Assembly: GCA_946480965.1 (NCBI GenBank)
Contig: CAMLMI010000106.1
Location: forward strand, 1 to 13,106
From: an uncultured Verrucomicrobiales bacterium
Lineage (GTDB): Bacteria; Verrucomicrobiota; Verrucomicrobiae; Limisphaerales; CANJSG01
DNA length: 13,106 nucleotides
Direction of reading: 5' to 3'
The notes under the pieces are model-generated. The model ran no database searches. It was not told the DNA's origin and worked only from the letters and a program-made list of their open reading frames with translations. The position numbers and the translations under genes are program-made. Below are positions 6,928 to 13,106 of the stretch, one piece after another (positions within the stretch are counted from its first letter, which is position 1; the number at the start of each line of letters is the position of its first letter).

Positions 6928-7623
6928 ATGGCCCTGAACCTCTTCGTGACCGGCACCGACACCGGCGTCGGCAAGACGCTGCTCTCCGTGCTCCTGACCC
7001 GGACCCTGCTGCGCCGGGGCTTCGACACGCTGGCGGTGAAGCCGCTCTGCTCCGGCGGCCGCGACGACGCCGAAGCCTTGTTGGCCGCGCAGCCGGGAAT
7101 CGGCGCGGACGGGCTCGACGCGATCAACCCCTGGCACTTCGCCGAACCGCTGACCCCGCTCGTGGCCGCCCGCAGGGCCCGCCGCCGCGTGGCGCGCGAG
7201 GAAGTCGTCCGTTTTCTCCGCCGCTCCGCCCGGCCGCACCGGGTCCTCGTCGTCGAGGGCGCGGGCGGCCTGCTGAGCCCGTTGGGCGAAGGCTTCGACG
7301 CGCGGGATCTGCTCCGCGCGATTTCGGCCGTGCCGGTGGTGGTGGCGGCCAACCGCCTGGGCGTGCTGAACCAGGTGCTGCTGACCTGGGAAGCGCTGCC
7401 GCCATCCGCGCGGAAGCGGGCGATCCTGGTCCTGATGGCCGCCGAGCGACCGGGCTTGGCCGAAAAGACGAACGAGGGCGTTTTGGCCGAGCGGCTCGGC
7501 GCGGAGCGGGTCTTCCTCTTCCCTCGTCTCGGCCGCGCCTTTCAGCAGGACCCGGCCCGCACGAAGATTCCTCCTGCGTTGCGACGGACGCTGGAACGGA
7601 TCGTCGGGTCGCTGATCGGCTGA
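6928..7623 (+). CDS. bioD: Dethiobiotin synthetase
   Basis: This enzyme makes dethiobiotin from 7,8-diaminopelargonic acid, CO2 and ATP, the step before biotin synthase. Starting at ATG 6928 gives 231 aa, normal for BioD; the frame is open to ATG 6829, but the extra 33 residues are Arg-rich and unlike the family. The fold begins with the P-loop TGTDTGVGKT (8-17). Other BioD hallmarks are VKPLCSGGRDDAE (K38, P39, S42, D46-D47), VVEGAGGLLSPL with metal/ATP ligand E110, and the nucleotide-site strand VVVAANRLGVLNQVLLT (N142). All key residues are present, so it should be active. No bioA, bioB or bioF lies in the window, so it is a detached gene here. It stands convergent to the 127-aa membrane-protein gene. 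Confidence 0.93.
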   Translation: MALNLFVTGTDTGVGKTLLSVLLTRTLLRRGFDTLAVKPLCSGGRDDAEALLAAQPGIGADGLDAINPWHFAEPLTPLVAARRARRRVAREEVVRFLRRSARPHRVLVVEGAGGLLSPLGEGFDARDLLRAISAVPVVVAANRLGVLNQVLLTWEALPPSARKRAILVLMAAERPGLAEKTNEGVLAERLGAERVFLFPRLGRAFQQDPARTKIPPALRRTLERIVGSLIG

Positions 7624-7670
7624 GCCCGGGCGCACCGCGCTTCGTCCCGCTTCGGGTCAACGCCGATCAC

Positions 7671-7689
7671 CGCCCGGCCGGATCGGGCG
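7671..7689. terminator. Possible stem-loop between convergent genes
   Basis: CGCCCG (7671-7676) pairs with CGGGCG (7684-7689) around a 7-base loop, in the 80-bp gap between the stops of bioD and the opposing membrane-protein gene. It could slow transcription from either side, but neither side has a T tract and the stem is short. Weak call. Confidence 0.3.
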
Positions 7690-7703
7690 TCGGCGACCTT
7701 CGA

Positions 7704-8087
7704 TCAAGGCCGGAGAACGACCCGGGTGCGCGCCAGAAAAACGAGAGTCCAGAAGATGAACGGCCCGATGAAGACCCACTCGATCCAATCCGGCTGTTTC
7801 CACTGGTCGTAGAGGGAGGGTGCGCCGCGCCTTCCCGGCCAATGGACCAGAGGCACCAGGAGAAAGCTGTTGACCGCCCCGATCAACAAGCCGACGAGCG
7901 CCCGGGCCACGAGGGAGACGAACACCTCTTCCCAGTGGACGCGGCCCTTCGCCGGCTTCCACCACCGCAACCTGGACAAGAGGGTAGTCAGCAGAAAGGG
8001 CGGTGGCGGAGGCGGCCCCGGAACGATGGTTGCGAAGCGCTCGTCCGACGCCTCTTCCCAGGAATCGCCGCCCGGCCGCTCCGCCAT
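7704..8087 (-). CDS. Small two-TM membrane protein downstream of dapF
   Basis: This 127-aa protein starts at ATG 8087, 12 bases after the dapF stop. The sequence TGAGGGATCGAAACG before it puts an AGGGA ribosome-binding site overlapping the dapF TGA, which decides the start and points to translational coupling. An acidic, proline-rich N-terminus (PGPPPPPP, 23-30) is followed by an amphipathic basic stretch and two hydrophobic segments, about 55-81 (VSLVARALVGLLIGAVNSFL) and 101-118 (WIEWVFIGPFIFWTLVFL), with a short basic tail. It is likely an inner-membrane protein with both ends on the same side. I do not recognise the family. Co-transcription with dapF is inference from spacing; a functional link is not implied. 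Confidence 0.75.
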   Translation of the reverse strand: MAERPGGDSWEEASDERFATIVPGPPPPPPFLLTTLLSRLRWWKPAKGRVHWEEVFVSLVARALVGLLIGAVNSFLLVPLVHWPGRRGAPSLYDQWKQPDWIEWVFIGPFIFWTLVFLARTRVVLRP

Positions 8088-8099
8088 CGTTTCGATCCC

Positions 8100-8909
8100 T
8101 CAGATCTCGATCCGTCCCTCGAAGACAAACGTCGCCGGGCCGGTCAGCTTCACATCGGAGAACTCGCCGTCCGTTTCGCGGAAGCTCACCTCCAGTAGAT
8201 CGCCGCCCTGCACCTGGACCTTCACCGGCGACTGGAAGCCTTTCAGCTTCGCCGAGACGAGCGCCGCCGCCGTCACTCCCGTGCCGCAGGCCAACGTCTC
8301 GCCTTCCACGCCGCGCTCGTAGGTGCGCACGCGGATGTAGTTCGGCCCCTTCACCTGCACGAAGTTCACGTTGGTCCCGCGCGGCTTGAAGTGCGCGTGG
8401 TAGCGGACCTCGGAGCCGACCGCGCCGACCATCGCCTGGTCCGCGTCGTCCACATACACGATGGCGTGGGGCACGCCGGTGTTGAGCGAGTGGATGGGGG
8501 TGGCGCCCTGGGCCAAAGGCACGGATTCGTTCAGCCGCAGGCTGTGCGGCGCGGTCAGGTTCACCGTCACGCGGTCGCCGTCGAAGCTGGCTTTGATCAC
8601 GCCGGCGATGGTCTCGAAGGTCAGATCGCCCTTCGCCCCGGTCGCCCGCTGGACGTAGCGGGCGAAGCACCGGGCGCCGTTGCCGCACATCTCGGCGGCG
8701 GAGCCGTCGTTGTTGAAGAACTGCCAGGCCCAATCCGCCTTGCCCGATGTGCAGGGCACCAGGCCCATGATGCCGTCCGCGCCGATGCCGAACTGGCGAT
8801 GGCAGAGGCGGACGATCTGTTCCGTGGTCAAGGCGATCTTCCCGGCGCGGTTGTCGAAGAGAATGAAGTCATTCCCGGCGCCGGACATCTTGGTGAATTC
8901 CAAAAGCAT
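8100..8909 (-). CDS. dapF: Diaminopimelate epimerase
   Basis: DapF converts LL- to meso-diaminopimelate, the cofactor-free epimerisation that feeds lysine and peptidoglycan synthesis in the cytoplasm. ATG 8909 gives 269 aa, close to the family norm (~275), and opens with LLEFTKMSGAGNDFILFDN, the conserved first strand; an in-frame TTG at 8945 would add 12 non-conserved residues. The two catalytic cysteines are present: C75 in NNDGSAAEMCGNGARC and C208 in ERGVEGETLACGTG. Other conserved blocks are GIGADG (41-46), NTGVPHAIVYV (143-153) and RGTNVNFVQV (177-186). The pseudo-symmetric two-lobe fold is therefore complete. It is the middle gene of a minus-strand trio: an 80-aa membrane protein lies 165 bases upstream and a 127-aa membrane protein is probably coupled downstream. 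No other lysine-pathway gene is nearby. Confidence 0.96.
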   Translation of the reverse strand: MLLEFTKMSGAGNDFILFDNRAGKIALTTEQIVRLCHRQFGIGADGIMGLVPCTSGKADWAWQFFNNDGSAAEMCGNGARCFARYVQRATGAKGDLTFETIAGVIKASFDGDRVTVNLTAPHSLRLNESVPLAQGATPIHSLNTGVPHAIVYVDDADQAMVGAVGSEVRYHAHFKPRGTNVNFVQVKGPNYIRVRTYERGVEGETLACGTGVTAAALVSAKLKGFQSPVKVQVQGGDLLEVSFRETDGEFSDVKLTGPATFVFEGRIEI

Positions 8910-9074
8910 GGCCGGGGAACTTAGGCCCGGCCGGGCGGCCAGCAAGACGGATTGCGGCGTGGGAAAGGCAGGACGATTGGGAAAGCCGAAGCGGAGGGAG
9001 TGTGGCCAGTTTTGATTGTCAGAGATTCCAGCTCATCCCCGTGCGAAAGCCGGCTGCCGTCTCCTCTGGGCTGA

Positions 9075-9317
9075 TCAAGCCTCGTTTTTCTGCGCAGCGG
9101 CACGTCTTTCAGATTCCGAACCCTGTTTCTTAAGGTTTGTCCGCAATACCGAAGCGAGAAGCGGGCAGCCGAAAGCCACGACCAACGCCCAGAAGTTGCC
9201 CACTCGCTGCTCCGAAGGAATAAACAATGGGGCGAGGAAGATGCCGATGCCAACACCGGCAAGCATCCCCGTGAAATAGTCCAGCGATCCGATGATTCTC
9301 AACTTTCCAAGCTTCAT
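9075..9317 (-). CDS. Small two-TM membrane protein
   Basis: This 80-aa protein starts at ATG 9317 (MKLGKLRIIGSLDYF). It is the C-terminal end of a 668-aa open frame whose remainder is an antisense shadow of the SDR-like gene and a reading of the heptamer repeats, so I cut it at this methionine. Two hydrophobic segments are clear, roughly residues 13-34 (YFTGMLAGVGIGIFLAPLFI) and 41-62 (VGNFWALVVAFGCPLLASVL), followed by a charged tail (KKQGSESERRAAAQKNEA). No signal peptide or known domain is seen, and there is no obvious ribosome-binding site. The composition is unlike that of arginine-rich shadow frames, which supports a real gene. Likely an inner-membrane protein of unknown role, upstream of dapF on the same strand. 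Confidence 0.6.
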   Translation of the reverse strand: MKLGKLRIIGSLDYFTGMLAGVGIGIFLAPLFIPSEQRVGNFWALVVAFGCPLLASVLRTNLKKQGSESERRAAAQKNEA

Positions 9318-9382
9318 AACGGTTGAAGGAACCCAACGCCCACATCCTACGGGCAGCAAAAGTCGCATGCCGCACGTGCGTG

Positions 9383-9418
9383 GACAACTGACAACTGACA
9401 ACTGACAACTGACAACTG
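9383..9418. repeat. Heptamer tandem repeat (GACAACT)x5
   Basis: Five perfect head-to-tail copies of GACAACT occupy 9383-9417, plus one extra base. Heptameric short tandem repeats of this general type (STRR) are known from cyanobacterial and other large bacterial genomes, where they sit between genes and vary in copy number. The unit length is not a coding artefact, since no gene reads through here. Confidence 0.95.
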
Positions 9419-9426
9419 GCCTGGCC

Positions 9427-9447
9427 TTGGACTTTGGACTTTGGACT
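9427..9447. repeat. Heptamer tandem repeat (TTGGACT)x3
   Basis: Three perfect copies of TTGGACT lie 9 bases after the GACAACT tract and 30 bases before the SDR-like start codon. Directly after it GAAGTCC (9448-9454 region) gives a short inverted match to GGACTT, so the tract can fold back weakly. Confidence 0.9.
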
Positions 9448-9476
9448 GAAGTCCCCCACCCACTAGGCTCGCCCGT

Positions 9477-11126
9477 ATGCCCTCGGGCGACATGACCCAC
9501 AGCACCGATCCGATCCAGCCTCCCACCACGGAGGCCGCCGCCGTTTCCCCATCGCTTCCCATCGACAAAGCCGCGCTCGTCGCCCGGATGACCGCCGCCG
9601 CCGAACTGCTGGAGGGCATCATCCAGAATCGCACCTTGCTCGCGGGGATTCCCGCCGAGGTGCGAGGCCGCTTGCTCAAGGCCGCCGGACAAGCCGCCCA
9701 GCCCGATGCCGTCGGCCAGCGCAAGCTGATCAAGGCCCTGCGCCGCGAGCGCAAGAACGCCAAGGCGCAGAAGGCCGAATCGGTCCTGAACGAAACCGGC
9801 ATCCGCAAGCTGCGCCGCCAGACCGTCTTCACCACGCCGAACTACCTGCCCCCGGCGTCCGACGCGCAGATCGAGGTGGCCGAGCCGGACTTCAAGGAAG
9901 TGGTCGAACCGCAGAACTGCTACATCTGCAAACAGGACTACCAGCAGATCCACCACTTCTACGACCAGCTTTGTCCCGCCTGCGCCGAGCTGAACTACCG
10001 CAAGCGCGAGGAACTGGCCGATCTGACCGGCCGCGTCGCCTTGCTCACCGGCGGCCGCGTGAAGATCGGCTATCAGGCCGGCATCAAGCTGCTCCGCGCC
10101 GGCGCCAAGCTGATCGTCACCACCCGCTTTCCCCGCGACTCCGCGATGCGCTACGCGAAGGAGCCGGACTTCGCCGAGTGGGGCCATCGCTTGGAGATTT
10201 ACGGGCTCGATCTGCGCCACACGCCCAGCGTCGAAGCCTTCTGCCGCCACATGCTGGAGACGCAGGAACGGCTGGACTTCATCGTGAACAACGCCTGCCA
10301 AACCGTGCGGCGTCCGCCCGATTTCTACCGCCACATGATGGACGGCGAGACCGCCGCGCTGGACACGATCTCCGCCGACGCCCGCAAGCTCCTCGGCCGC
10401 TACGAAGGGCTGCGCGGCTACAGCCTGTTGCCGGAAGGTAGCCGCCGAGGTAACGAGGCGGAACTGGCCGCGAACTTGGCGAAGAATCCGCCTCCTCATG
10501 TCGGCGGCTACGTCGCCGGCCTGACCCACGCCGCGGAGCTTTCCCAGGTCCCGCTCCTCCCCGAGGAACTGGCCGCACAACAGGCGCTCTTCCCCCAGGG
10601 CCGGCTCGACCAGGACCTCCAGCAGGTCGATCTCCGCGAACAGAATTCCTGGCGCATGTTGATGGTCGAGGTGCCCACGGTGGAGCTGCTGGAAGTGCAG
10701 TTGGTCAACGCCGTCGCCCCCTTCATCCTCAACGCCCGGCTCAAGCCGCTCATGCTCCGCACGCCGGAGCGCGACAAACACATCGTCAACGTCTCGGCCG
10801 TGGAAGGGCAGTTCTACCGGAAGTTCAAGACCACGCGGCATCCGCACACCAACATGGCCAAGGCCGCGCTCAACATGATGACGCGCACCGCCGCCGCCGA
10901 CTACTTCGCCGACGGCATCCACATGAACGCCGTGGACACCGGCTGGGTGACGGACGAGGACCCGGTCCACATCGCCGAGCGCAAGGTGGCCGAGCACCGG
11001 TTCCATCCCCCGCTCGACATCGTGGACGGCGCCGCCCGCATCGTGGACCCGATCATCGACGGCGTGAACACCGGCCAACATGTCTGGGGCAAGTTCCTCA
11101 AGGACTACAAAGAGACGGAGTGGTGA
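9477..11126 (+). CDS. SDR-like oxidoreductase with N-terminal CxxC-CxxC module
   Basis: This 549-aa protein has three parts. Residues 1-~135 are Ala- and Lys-rich and helical. Residues 148-169 hold CYIC and CPAC (C148, C151, C166, C169) around HHFYDQL, likely a zinc knuckle. From ~183 a Rossmann fold starts at LTGRVALLTGGRVKIGYQ, with DLRHTP, VNNACQTVRRPP (NNAC 271-274), HIVNVSAVEG, TNMAKAALNMM and NAVDTGW. Against a standard SDR such as FabG, the second Gly of TGxxxGxG is K196, the catalytic Ser position falls on A441 (S440 is one off), and the YxxxK Tyr is T458 while Lys (K462) stays. A ~100-residue insertion (~280-400) precedes helix 5. I recall homologues sharing the HPHTNMAKAALNMM motif in bacteria and lower eukaryotes. 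Dehydrogenase activity is uncertain. ATG 9477 is chosen; ATG 9492 is an alternative start. Confidence 0.85.
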   Translation: MPSGDMTHSTDPIQPPTTEAAAVSPSLPIDKAALVARMTAAAELLEGIIQNRTLLAGIPAEVRGRLLKAAGQAAQPDAVGQRKLIKALRRERKNAKAQKAESVLNETGIRKLRRQTVFTTPNYLPPASDAQIEVAEPDFKEVVEPQNCYICKQDYQQIHHFYDQLCPACAELNYRKREELADLTGRVALLTGGRVKIGYQAGIKLLRAGAKLIVTTRFPRDSAMRYAKEPDFAEWGHRLEIYGLDLRHTPSVEAFCRHMLETQERLDFIVNNACQTVRRPPDFYRHMMDGETAALDTISADARKLLGRYEGLRGYSLLPEGSRRGNEAELAANLAKNPPPHVGGYVAGLTHAAELSQVPLLPEELAAQQALFPQGRLDQDLQQVDLREQNSWRMLMVEVPTVELLEVQLVNAVAPFILNARLKPLMLRTPERDKHIVNVSAVEGQFYRKFKTTRHPHTNMAKAALNMMTRTAAADYFADGIHMNAVDTGWVTDEDPVHIAERKVAEHRFHPPLDIVDGAARIVDPIIDGVNTGQHVWGKFLKDYKETEW

Positions 11127-11397
11127 GAACCGATATCCGCCATTCGCTCATCAGCGATGAAAGGATCCAGCAACGCCTTCGCGGGCCAGAGTGAAGTCGG
11201 ACTGAATTTTCCAGTCGTCGGTGATTGGTCGGACCATCGGAACGGCTTCGAGTGCGGTGCACTTCTACCGAAGTTTGATCTTCATTTGCTTGAGCAAGAG
11301 CGATGGACTTGGAATTTTCGCTGAAGGAGTCGGGCGGATCAGCTGAAAGACCGATTTAACGACGGCGCGCAAAGAGGCGAGGCATCCAATCATCAAT
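11127..11397. other. Spacer upstream of the PEP-CTERM gene
   Basis: These 271 bases between the SDR-like gene and the PEP-CTERM gene are visibly less GC-rich than their neighbours and hold no credible gene. A small perfect dyad, TTGCT-TG-AGCAA, lies near 11287-11298. The promoter of the PEP-CTERM gene is expected here but I cannot point to its boxes; GAGGCGAGG lies about 15 bases before the ATG, rather far for a ribosome-binding site. Confidence 0.4.
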
Positions 11398-12153
11398 ATG
11401 AAAACACTATGGGGAACCGGACTGGGTTTGGTCTTGGGCATCGCAACCTGGAGCGCGCACGCCCAAGGAACGTTCCAAAATCTGGGCTTCGAATCGGCGA
11501 CCATCGTCCCAGTCCAAGGCGACCCGTATCAGCGAATCGATTTCGCAGCGGCTTTTCCGGGTTGGACCGGGCGCACTGGAGCAAACCAGGAGCATCTTGC
11601 CCTTCACAACGGCGAGTTTCTGGATTCCTCGGGAATCGCCCTCATAGACAAGAGCTACAATTCCGGGAGCTATGTCTCGAGAGGCAACTATGCGGTGATG
11701 CTCCAAGCGGGCTTCGGTTTGTGGAGCGAGCCGTTGCGGCCCGCCGACGCGTCGCTGTCTCAAACCGGCCTAGTGCCGGTGGGTTCGCAATCCCTGTTGT
11801 TTGATGCGTTGTTCTATTCCGGACTGTCGCCCACATCGTTCGACGTGACGCTCGGTGGCCAAACGTTGGCGCTCACGCCTCTCTCAACAACCGGTGGTTT
11901 CACTCTATACGGCGCCGACGTTCATGCGTTGGCAGGACAAACCGTTCAGCTTGATTTCGTCCTTCATGCCGCCGATCCGCATATCGGCAACGCTGCACTG
12001 CTGATCGACGCGATCCGTTTTTCCACCCAACCGATTCCGGAACCTAGCGCATTGGGGTTGGTGGGTCTCGGTGCACTGCCCTTTGCGTTTTTCGTCAACC
12101 GACGTTCTCGTGTCGCTCGGCGGGAGGCGTCAAATTCCCAACTATCCGTCTGA
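11398..12153 (+). CDS. PEP-CTERM sorted exported protein
   Basis: This 251-aa protein has a Sec signal peptide, MKTLWGTGLGLVLGIATWSAHA, with probable cleavage after A22. The mature part opens with NLGFESA, runs through beta-rich sequence (YVSRGNYAVMLQAG, SLLFDALFYSGLSPTSFDVTL, TVQLDFVLHAADP) and ends at 213-242 with a PEP-CTERM signal: IPEPSALGLVGLGALPFAFF followed by the basic cluster NRRSRVARR. In the PEP-CTERM/exosortase system the tail holds the protein in the membrane until an exosortase cuts at the PEP motif, sending it to the surface or matrix; no exosortase is in this window. Nine further residues (EASNSQLSV) follow the basic cluster, which is longer than usual. The gene is less GC-rich than its neighbours. 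Function of the mature domain is unknown; it may be a carbohydrate- or matrix-associated protein. Confidence 0.88.
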   Translation: MKTLWGTGLGLVLGIATWSAHAQGTFQNLGFESATIVPVQGDPYQRIDFAAAFPGWTGRTGANQEHLALHNGEFLDSSGIALIDKSYNSGSYVSRGNYAVMLQAGFGLWSEPLRPADASLSQTGLVPVGSQSLLFDALFYSGLSPTSFDVTLGGQTLALTPLSTTGGFTLYGADVHALAGQTVQLDFVLHAADPHIGNAALLIDAIRFSTQPIPEPSALGLVGLGALPFAFFVNRRSRVARREASNSQLSV

Positions 12154-12156
12154 TTC

Positions 12157-13106
12157 ATGCGCGCCGCTGTTCTCCACGGAAAAGAAGACGTCCGGATCGA
12201 AGAGATCGCCGCTCCGCCGTTGAAGCCCGGCGAGGTGCGGATCGGCATCCGGGCGGCGTTGACCTGCGGGACGGATCTCAAGGTCTTCAAGCGCGGCTAC
12301 CACGCCAAGATGCTGGTCCCGCCCACGGTCTTTGGCCACGAACTGGCCGGCGAGATCGTCGAAGTCACGCCCGAAGCCGCTGGACGGTTCGCCGTCGGAG
12401 ACCGGGTAGTGGCGGCGAACTCCGCGCCGTGTGGACGTTGCTTCTTCTGCCAAGCCGATCAGGAAAACCTCTGCGACGACCTGCTCTTCCTGAACGGCGC
12501 CTACGCCGAGTCCATCGCCGTGCCGGCCCGGATCGTCGAACGCAACCTGCTGAAGCTCGCCGACGAAACGCCGTTCCGCGACGCCGCTCTGACCGAGCCG
12601 TTGGCCTGCGTGGTTCAGGGCGTCCATGACTTGAAGCTGCGTTCCCAGGAACGCGTGCTGGTCATTGGAGCCGGCCCCATCGGCCTGATGTTCGTCGCCC
12701 TCGCCAAGGCCGCCGGTTGCCATGTCGCGGTCGCCGGCCGCGGCGAGAACCGTTTGGCCAAAGCCGGCCAGTTCGGCGCGGACACCGTGCTGGAGACGCC
12801 GGTCATCGCCGCGTTGCCGGACCGGATGAAGGAAGCGGGCTACGTCTTTGACGTCGTGATCGAAGCGGTGGGCCAGCCGGAATGCTGGGAAGCAGCGGTG
12901 AAGGCGGTGCGGAAGGGCGGCCGGGTGAATTTCTTCGGCGGTTGCCCGAGCGGCACGTCCGTCGCCTTGGACACCACGCTGGTCCACTATTCGAACCTCA
13001 CGCTGCTGGCCAGCTTCCACCACACGCCCCGCGCTATCCGCGAGGCGCTGCGCTGGATCGAGCGCGGTGTGATCCGAGCAGCGGACTTCGTGGACGCCGA
13101 ATGCGC
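12157..13106 (+). CDS. Zinc-dependent medium-chain dehydrogenase (3' end outside window)
   Basis: Translation from ATG 12157 runs open to the window edge, 316 residues of a family usually ~340 long, so only the tail is missing. It is a medium-chain alcohol/polyol/threonine-type dehydrogenase. The catalytic zinc ligands are in place: C37 in LTCGTD, H61-E62 in FGHELAGEIV, and E147 in TEPLACVV. The structural zinc site is intact: C92, C95, C98 and C106 in PCGRCFFCQADQENLC. The Rossmann motif is VLVIGAGPIGLMF (167-179). After the second strand the sequence reads VAVAGRGENRL, with no acidic residue to bind the NAD ribose, hinting at NADP use; this is inference. The substrate is unknown. The gene begins 3 bases after the PEP-CTERM stop without a clear ribosome-binding site, so co-transcription is possible but unproven. 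Confidence 0.92.
   Translation, partial: MRAAVLHGKEDVRIEEIAAPPLKPGEVRIGIRAALTCGTDLKVFKRGYHAKMLVPPTVFGHELAGEIVEVTPEAAGRFAVGDRVVAANSAPCGRCFFCQADQENLCDDLLFLNGAYAESIAVPARIVERNLLKLADETPFRDAALTEPLACVVQGVHDLKLRSQERVLVIGAGPIGLMFVALAKAAGCHVAVAGRGENRLAKAGQFGADTVLETPVIAALPDRMKEAGYVFDVVIEAVGQPECWEAAVKAVRKGGRVNFFGGCPSGTSVALDTTLVHYSNLTLLASFHHTPRAIREALRWIERGVIRAADFVDAEC

Larger units (their letters stand above)
9318..9476. promoter_or_regulatory. Divergent intergenic region with palindrome and tandem repeats
   Basis: This 159-bp region separates the start of the minus-strand membrane-protein gene from the plus-strand SDR-like gene, so promoters for both are expected. It contains GCATGC (9365-9370) directly followed by the perfect 10-bp palindrome CGCACGTGCG (9371-9380), a possible operator, and then two heptamer repeat tracts. 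No clear -35/-10 pair was found. Confidence 0.45.

Noticed and set aside
6792..7352. N-terminal extension of the response regulator
   Set aside because: The extra 187 residues are antisense to bioD and carry no domain. The receiver fold starts right after ATG 6791.
6087..8198. 703-codon plus-strand open frame
   Set aside because: It crosses the antisense of the response regulator, an off-frame reading of bioD and the antisense of the 127-aa gene. It has no domain and is Arg/Pro/Gly-rich; the underlying genes are well supported.
7657..8733. 358-codon minus-strand frame overlapping dapF
   Set aside because: It is Arg/Gly-rich in the alternative frame of dapF, whose catalytic motifs are intact.
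9383..9447. CRISPR-like array
   Set aside because: The repeats are 7 bp with no spacers, so they are simple tandem heptamers.
9318..11081. Very long minus-strand open frame antisense to the SDR-like gene
   Set aside because: It has His/Val/Gly-rich shadow composition and no domain. Only its last 80 codons (from ATG 9317) look like a real small membrane protein. The part over the heptamers reads as a repeated SCQLSVV, an artefact of the 7-base period.
1..13106. Defence island, prophage, biosynthetic cluster or transposase gene
   Set aside because: No gene of these types could be recognised. The gene set is mixed housekeeping, surface and signalling, so I do not claim a new multi-gene system.

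Overview
The window is GC-rich bacterial DNA that reads most like a member of the Verrucomicrobiota, probably the Pedosphaera/Limisphaera side. The signs are a TPR-plus-outer-membrane-barrel fusion, a bacterial Ig-like protein, a degenerate ankyrin protein, a PEP-CTERM exported protein, a DUF4388 response regulator, and palindromic and heptameric intergenic repeats. This placement is inference from gene content; no rRNA or tRNA gene was seen.

Layout. (1) Bases 1-2206, + strand: the 3' part of a TPR/TonB-receptor-like outer-membrane protein, cut by the window edge. (2) 2207-2621: a gene-free spacer with a 257-bp composite palindromic element (near-perfect 30-bp inverted repeats enclosing several hairpins), then a minus-strand intrinsic terminator. 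(3) 2622-3329, minus: an Ig-like, cysteine-containing protein without a signal peptide. (4) 3661-5172, minus: an ankyrin-repeat protein. (5) 5499-6044, +: a small lipoprotein. (6) 6054-6791, minus: a REC-DUF4388 response regulator, divergent from bioD (6928-7623, +). (7) 7704-9317, minus: a likely transcription group of an 80-aa membrane protein, dapF, and a 127-aa membrane protein whose ribosome-binding site overlaps the dapF stop codon. (8) 9318-9476: a divergent intergenic region with a 10-bp palindrome and two heptamer tandem repeats. (9) 9477-11126, +: an unusual short-chain dehydrogenase-like protein with an N-terminal CxxC...CxxC module and a non-canonical active site. (10) 11398-12153, +: a PEP-CTERM exported protein, followed after 3 bases by a zinc-dependent medium-chain dehydrogenase that runs off the window end.

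The genes do not form one visible pathway. bioD (biotin) and dapF (lysine and peptidoglycan precursor) are housekeeping enzymes away from their usual partners. The rest are surface or export proteins (barrel protein, lipoprotein, PEP-CTERM protein), signalling and scaffold proteins, and two oxidoreductases. I see no defence system, prophage, CRISPR array or secondary-metabolite cluster. The items most worth a second look are the composite palindromic element and the SDR-like protein that seems to lack the standard Ser-Tyr catalytic pair.
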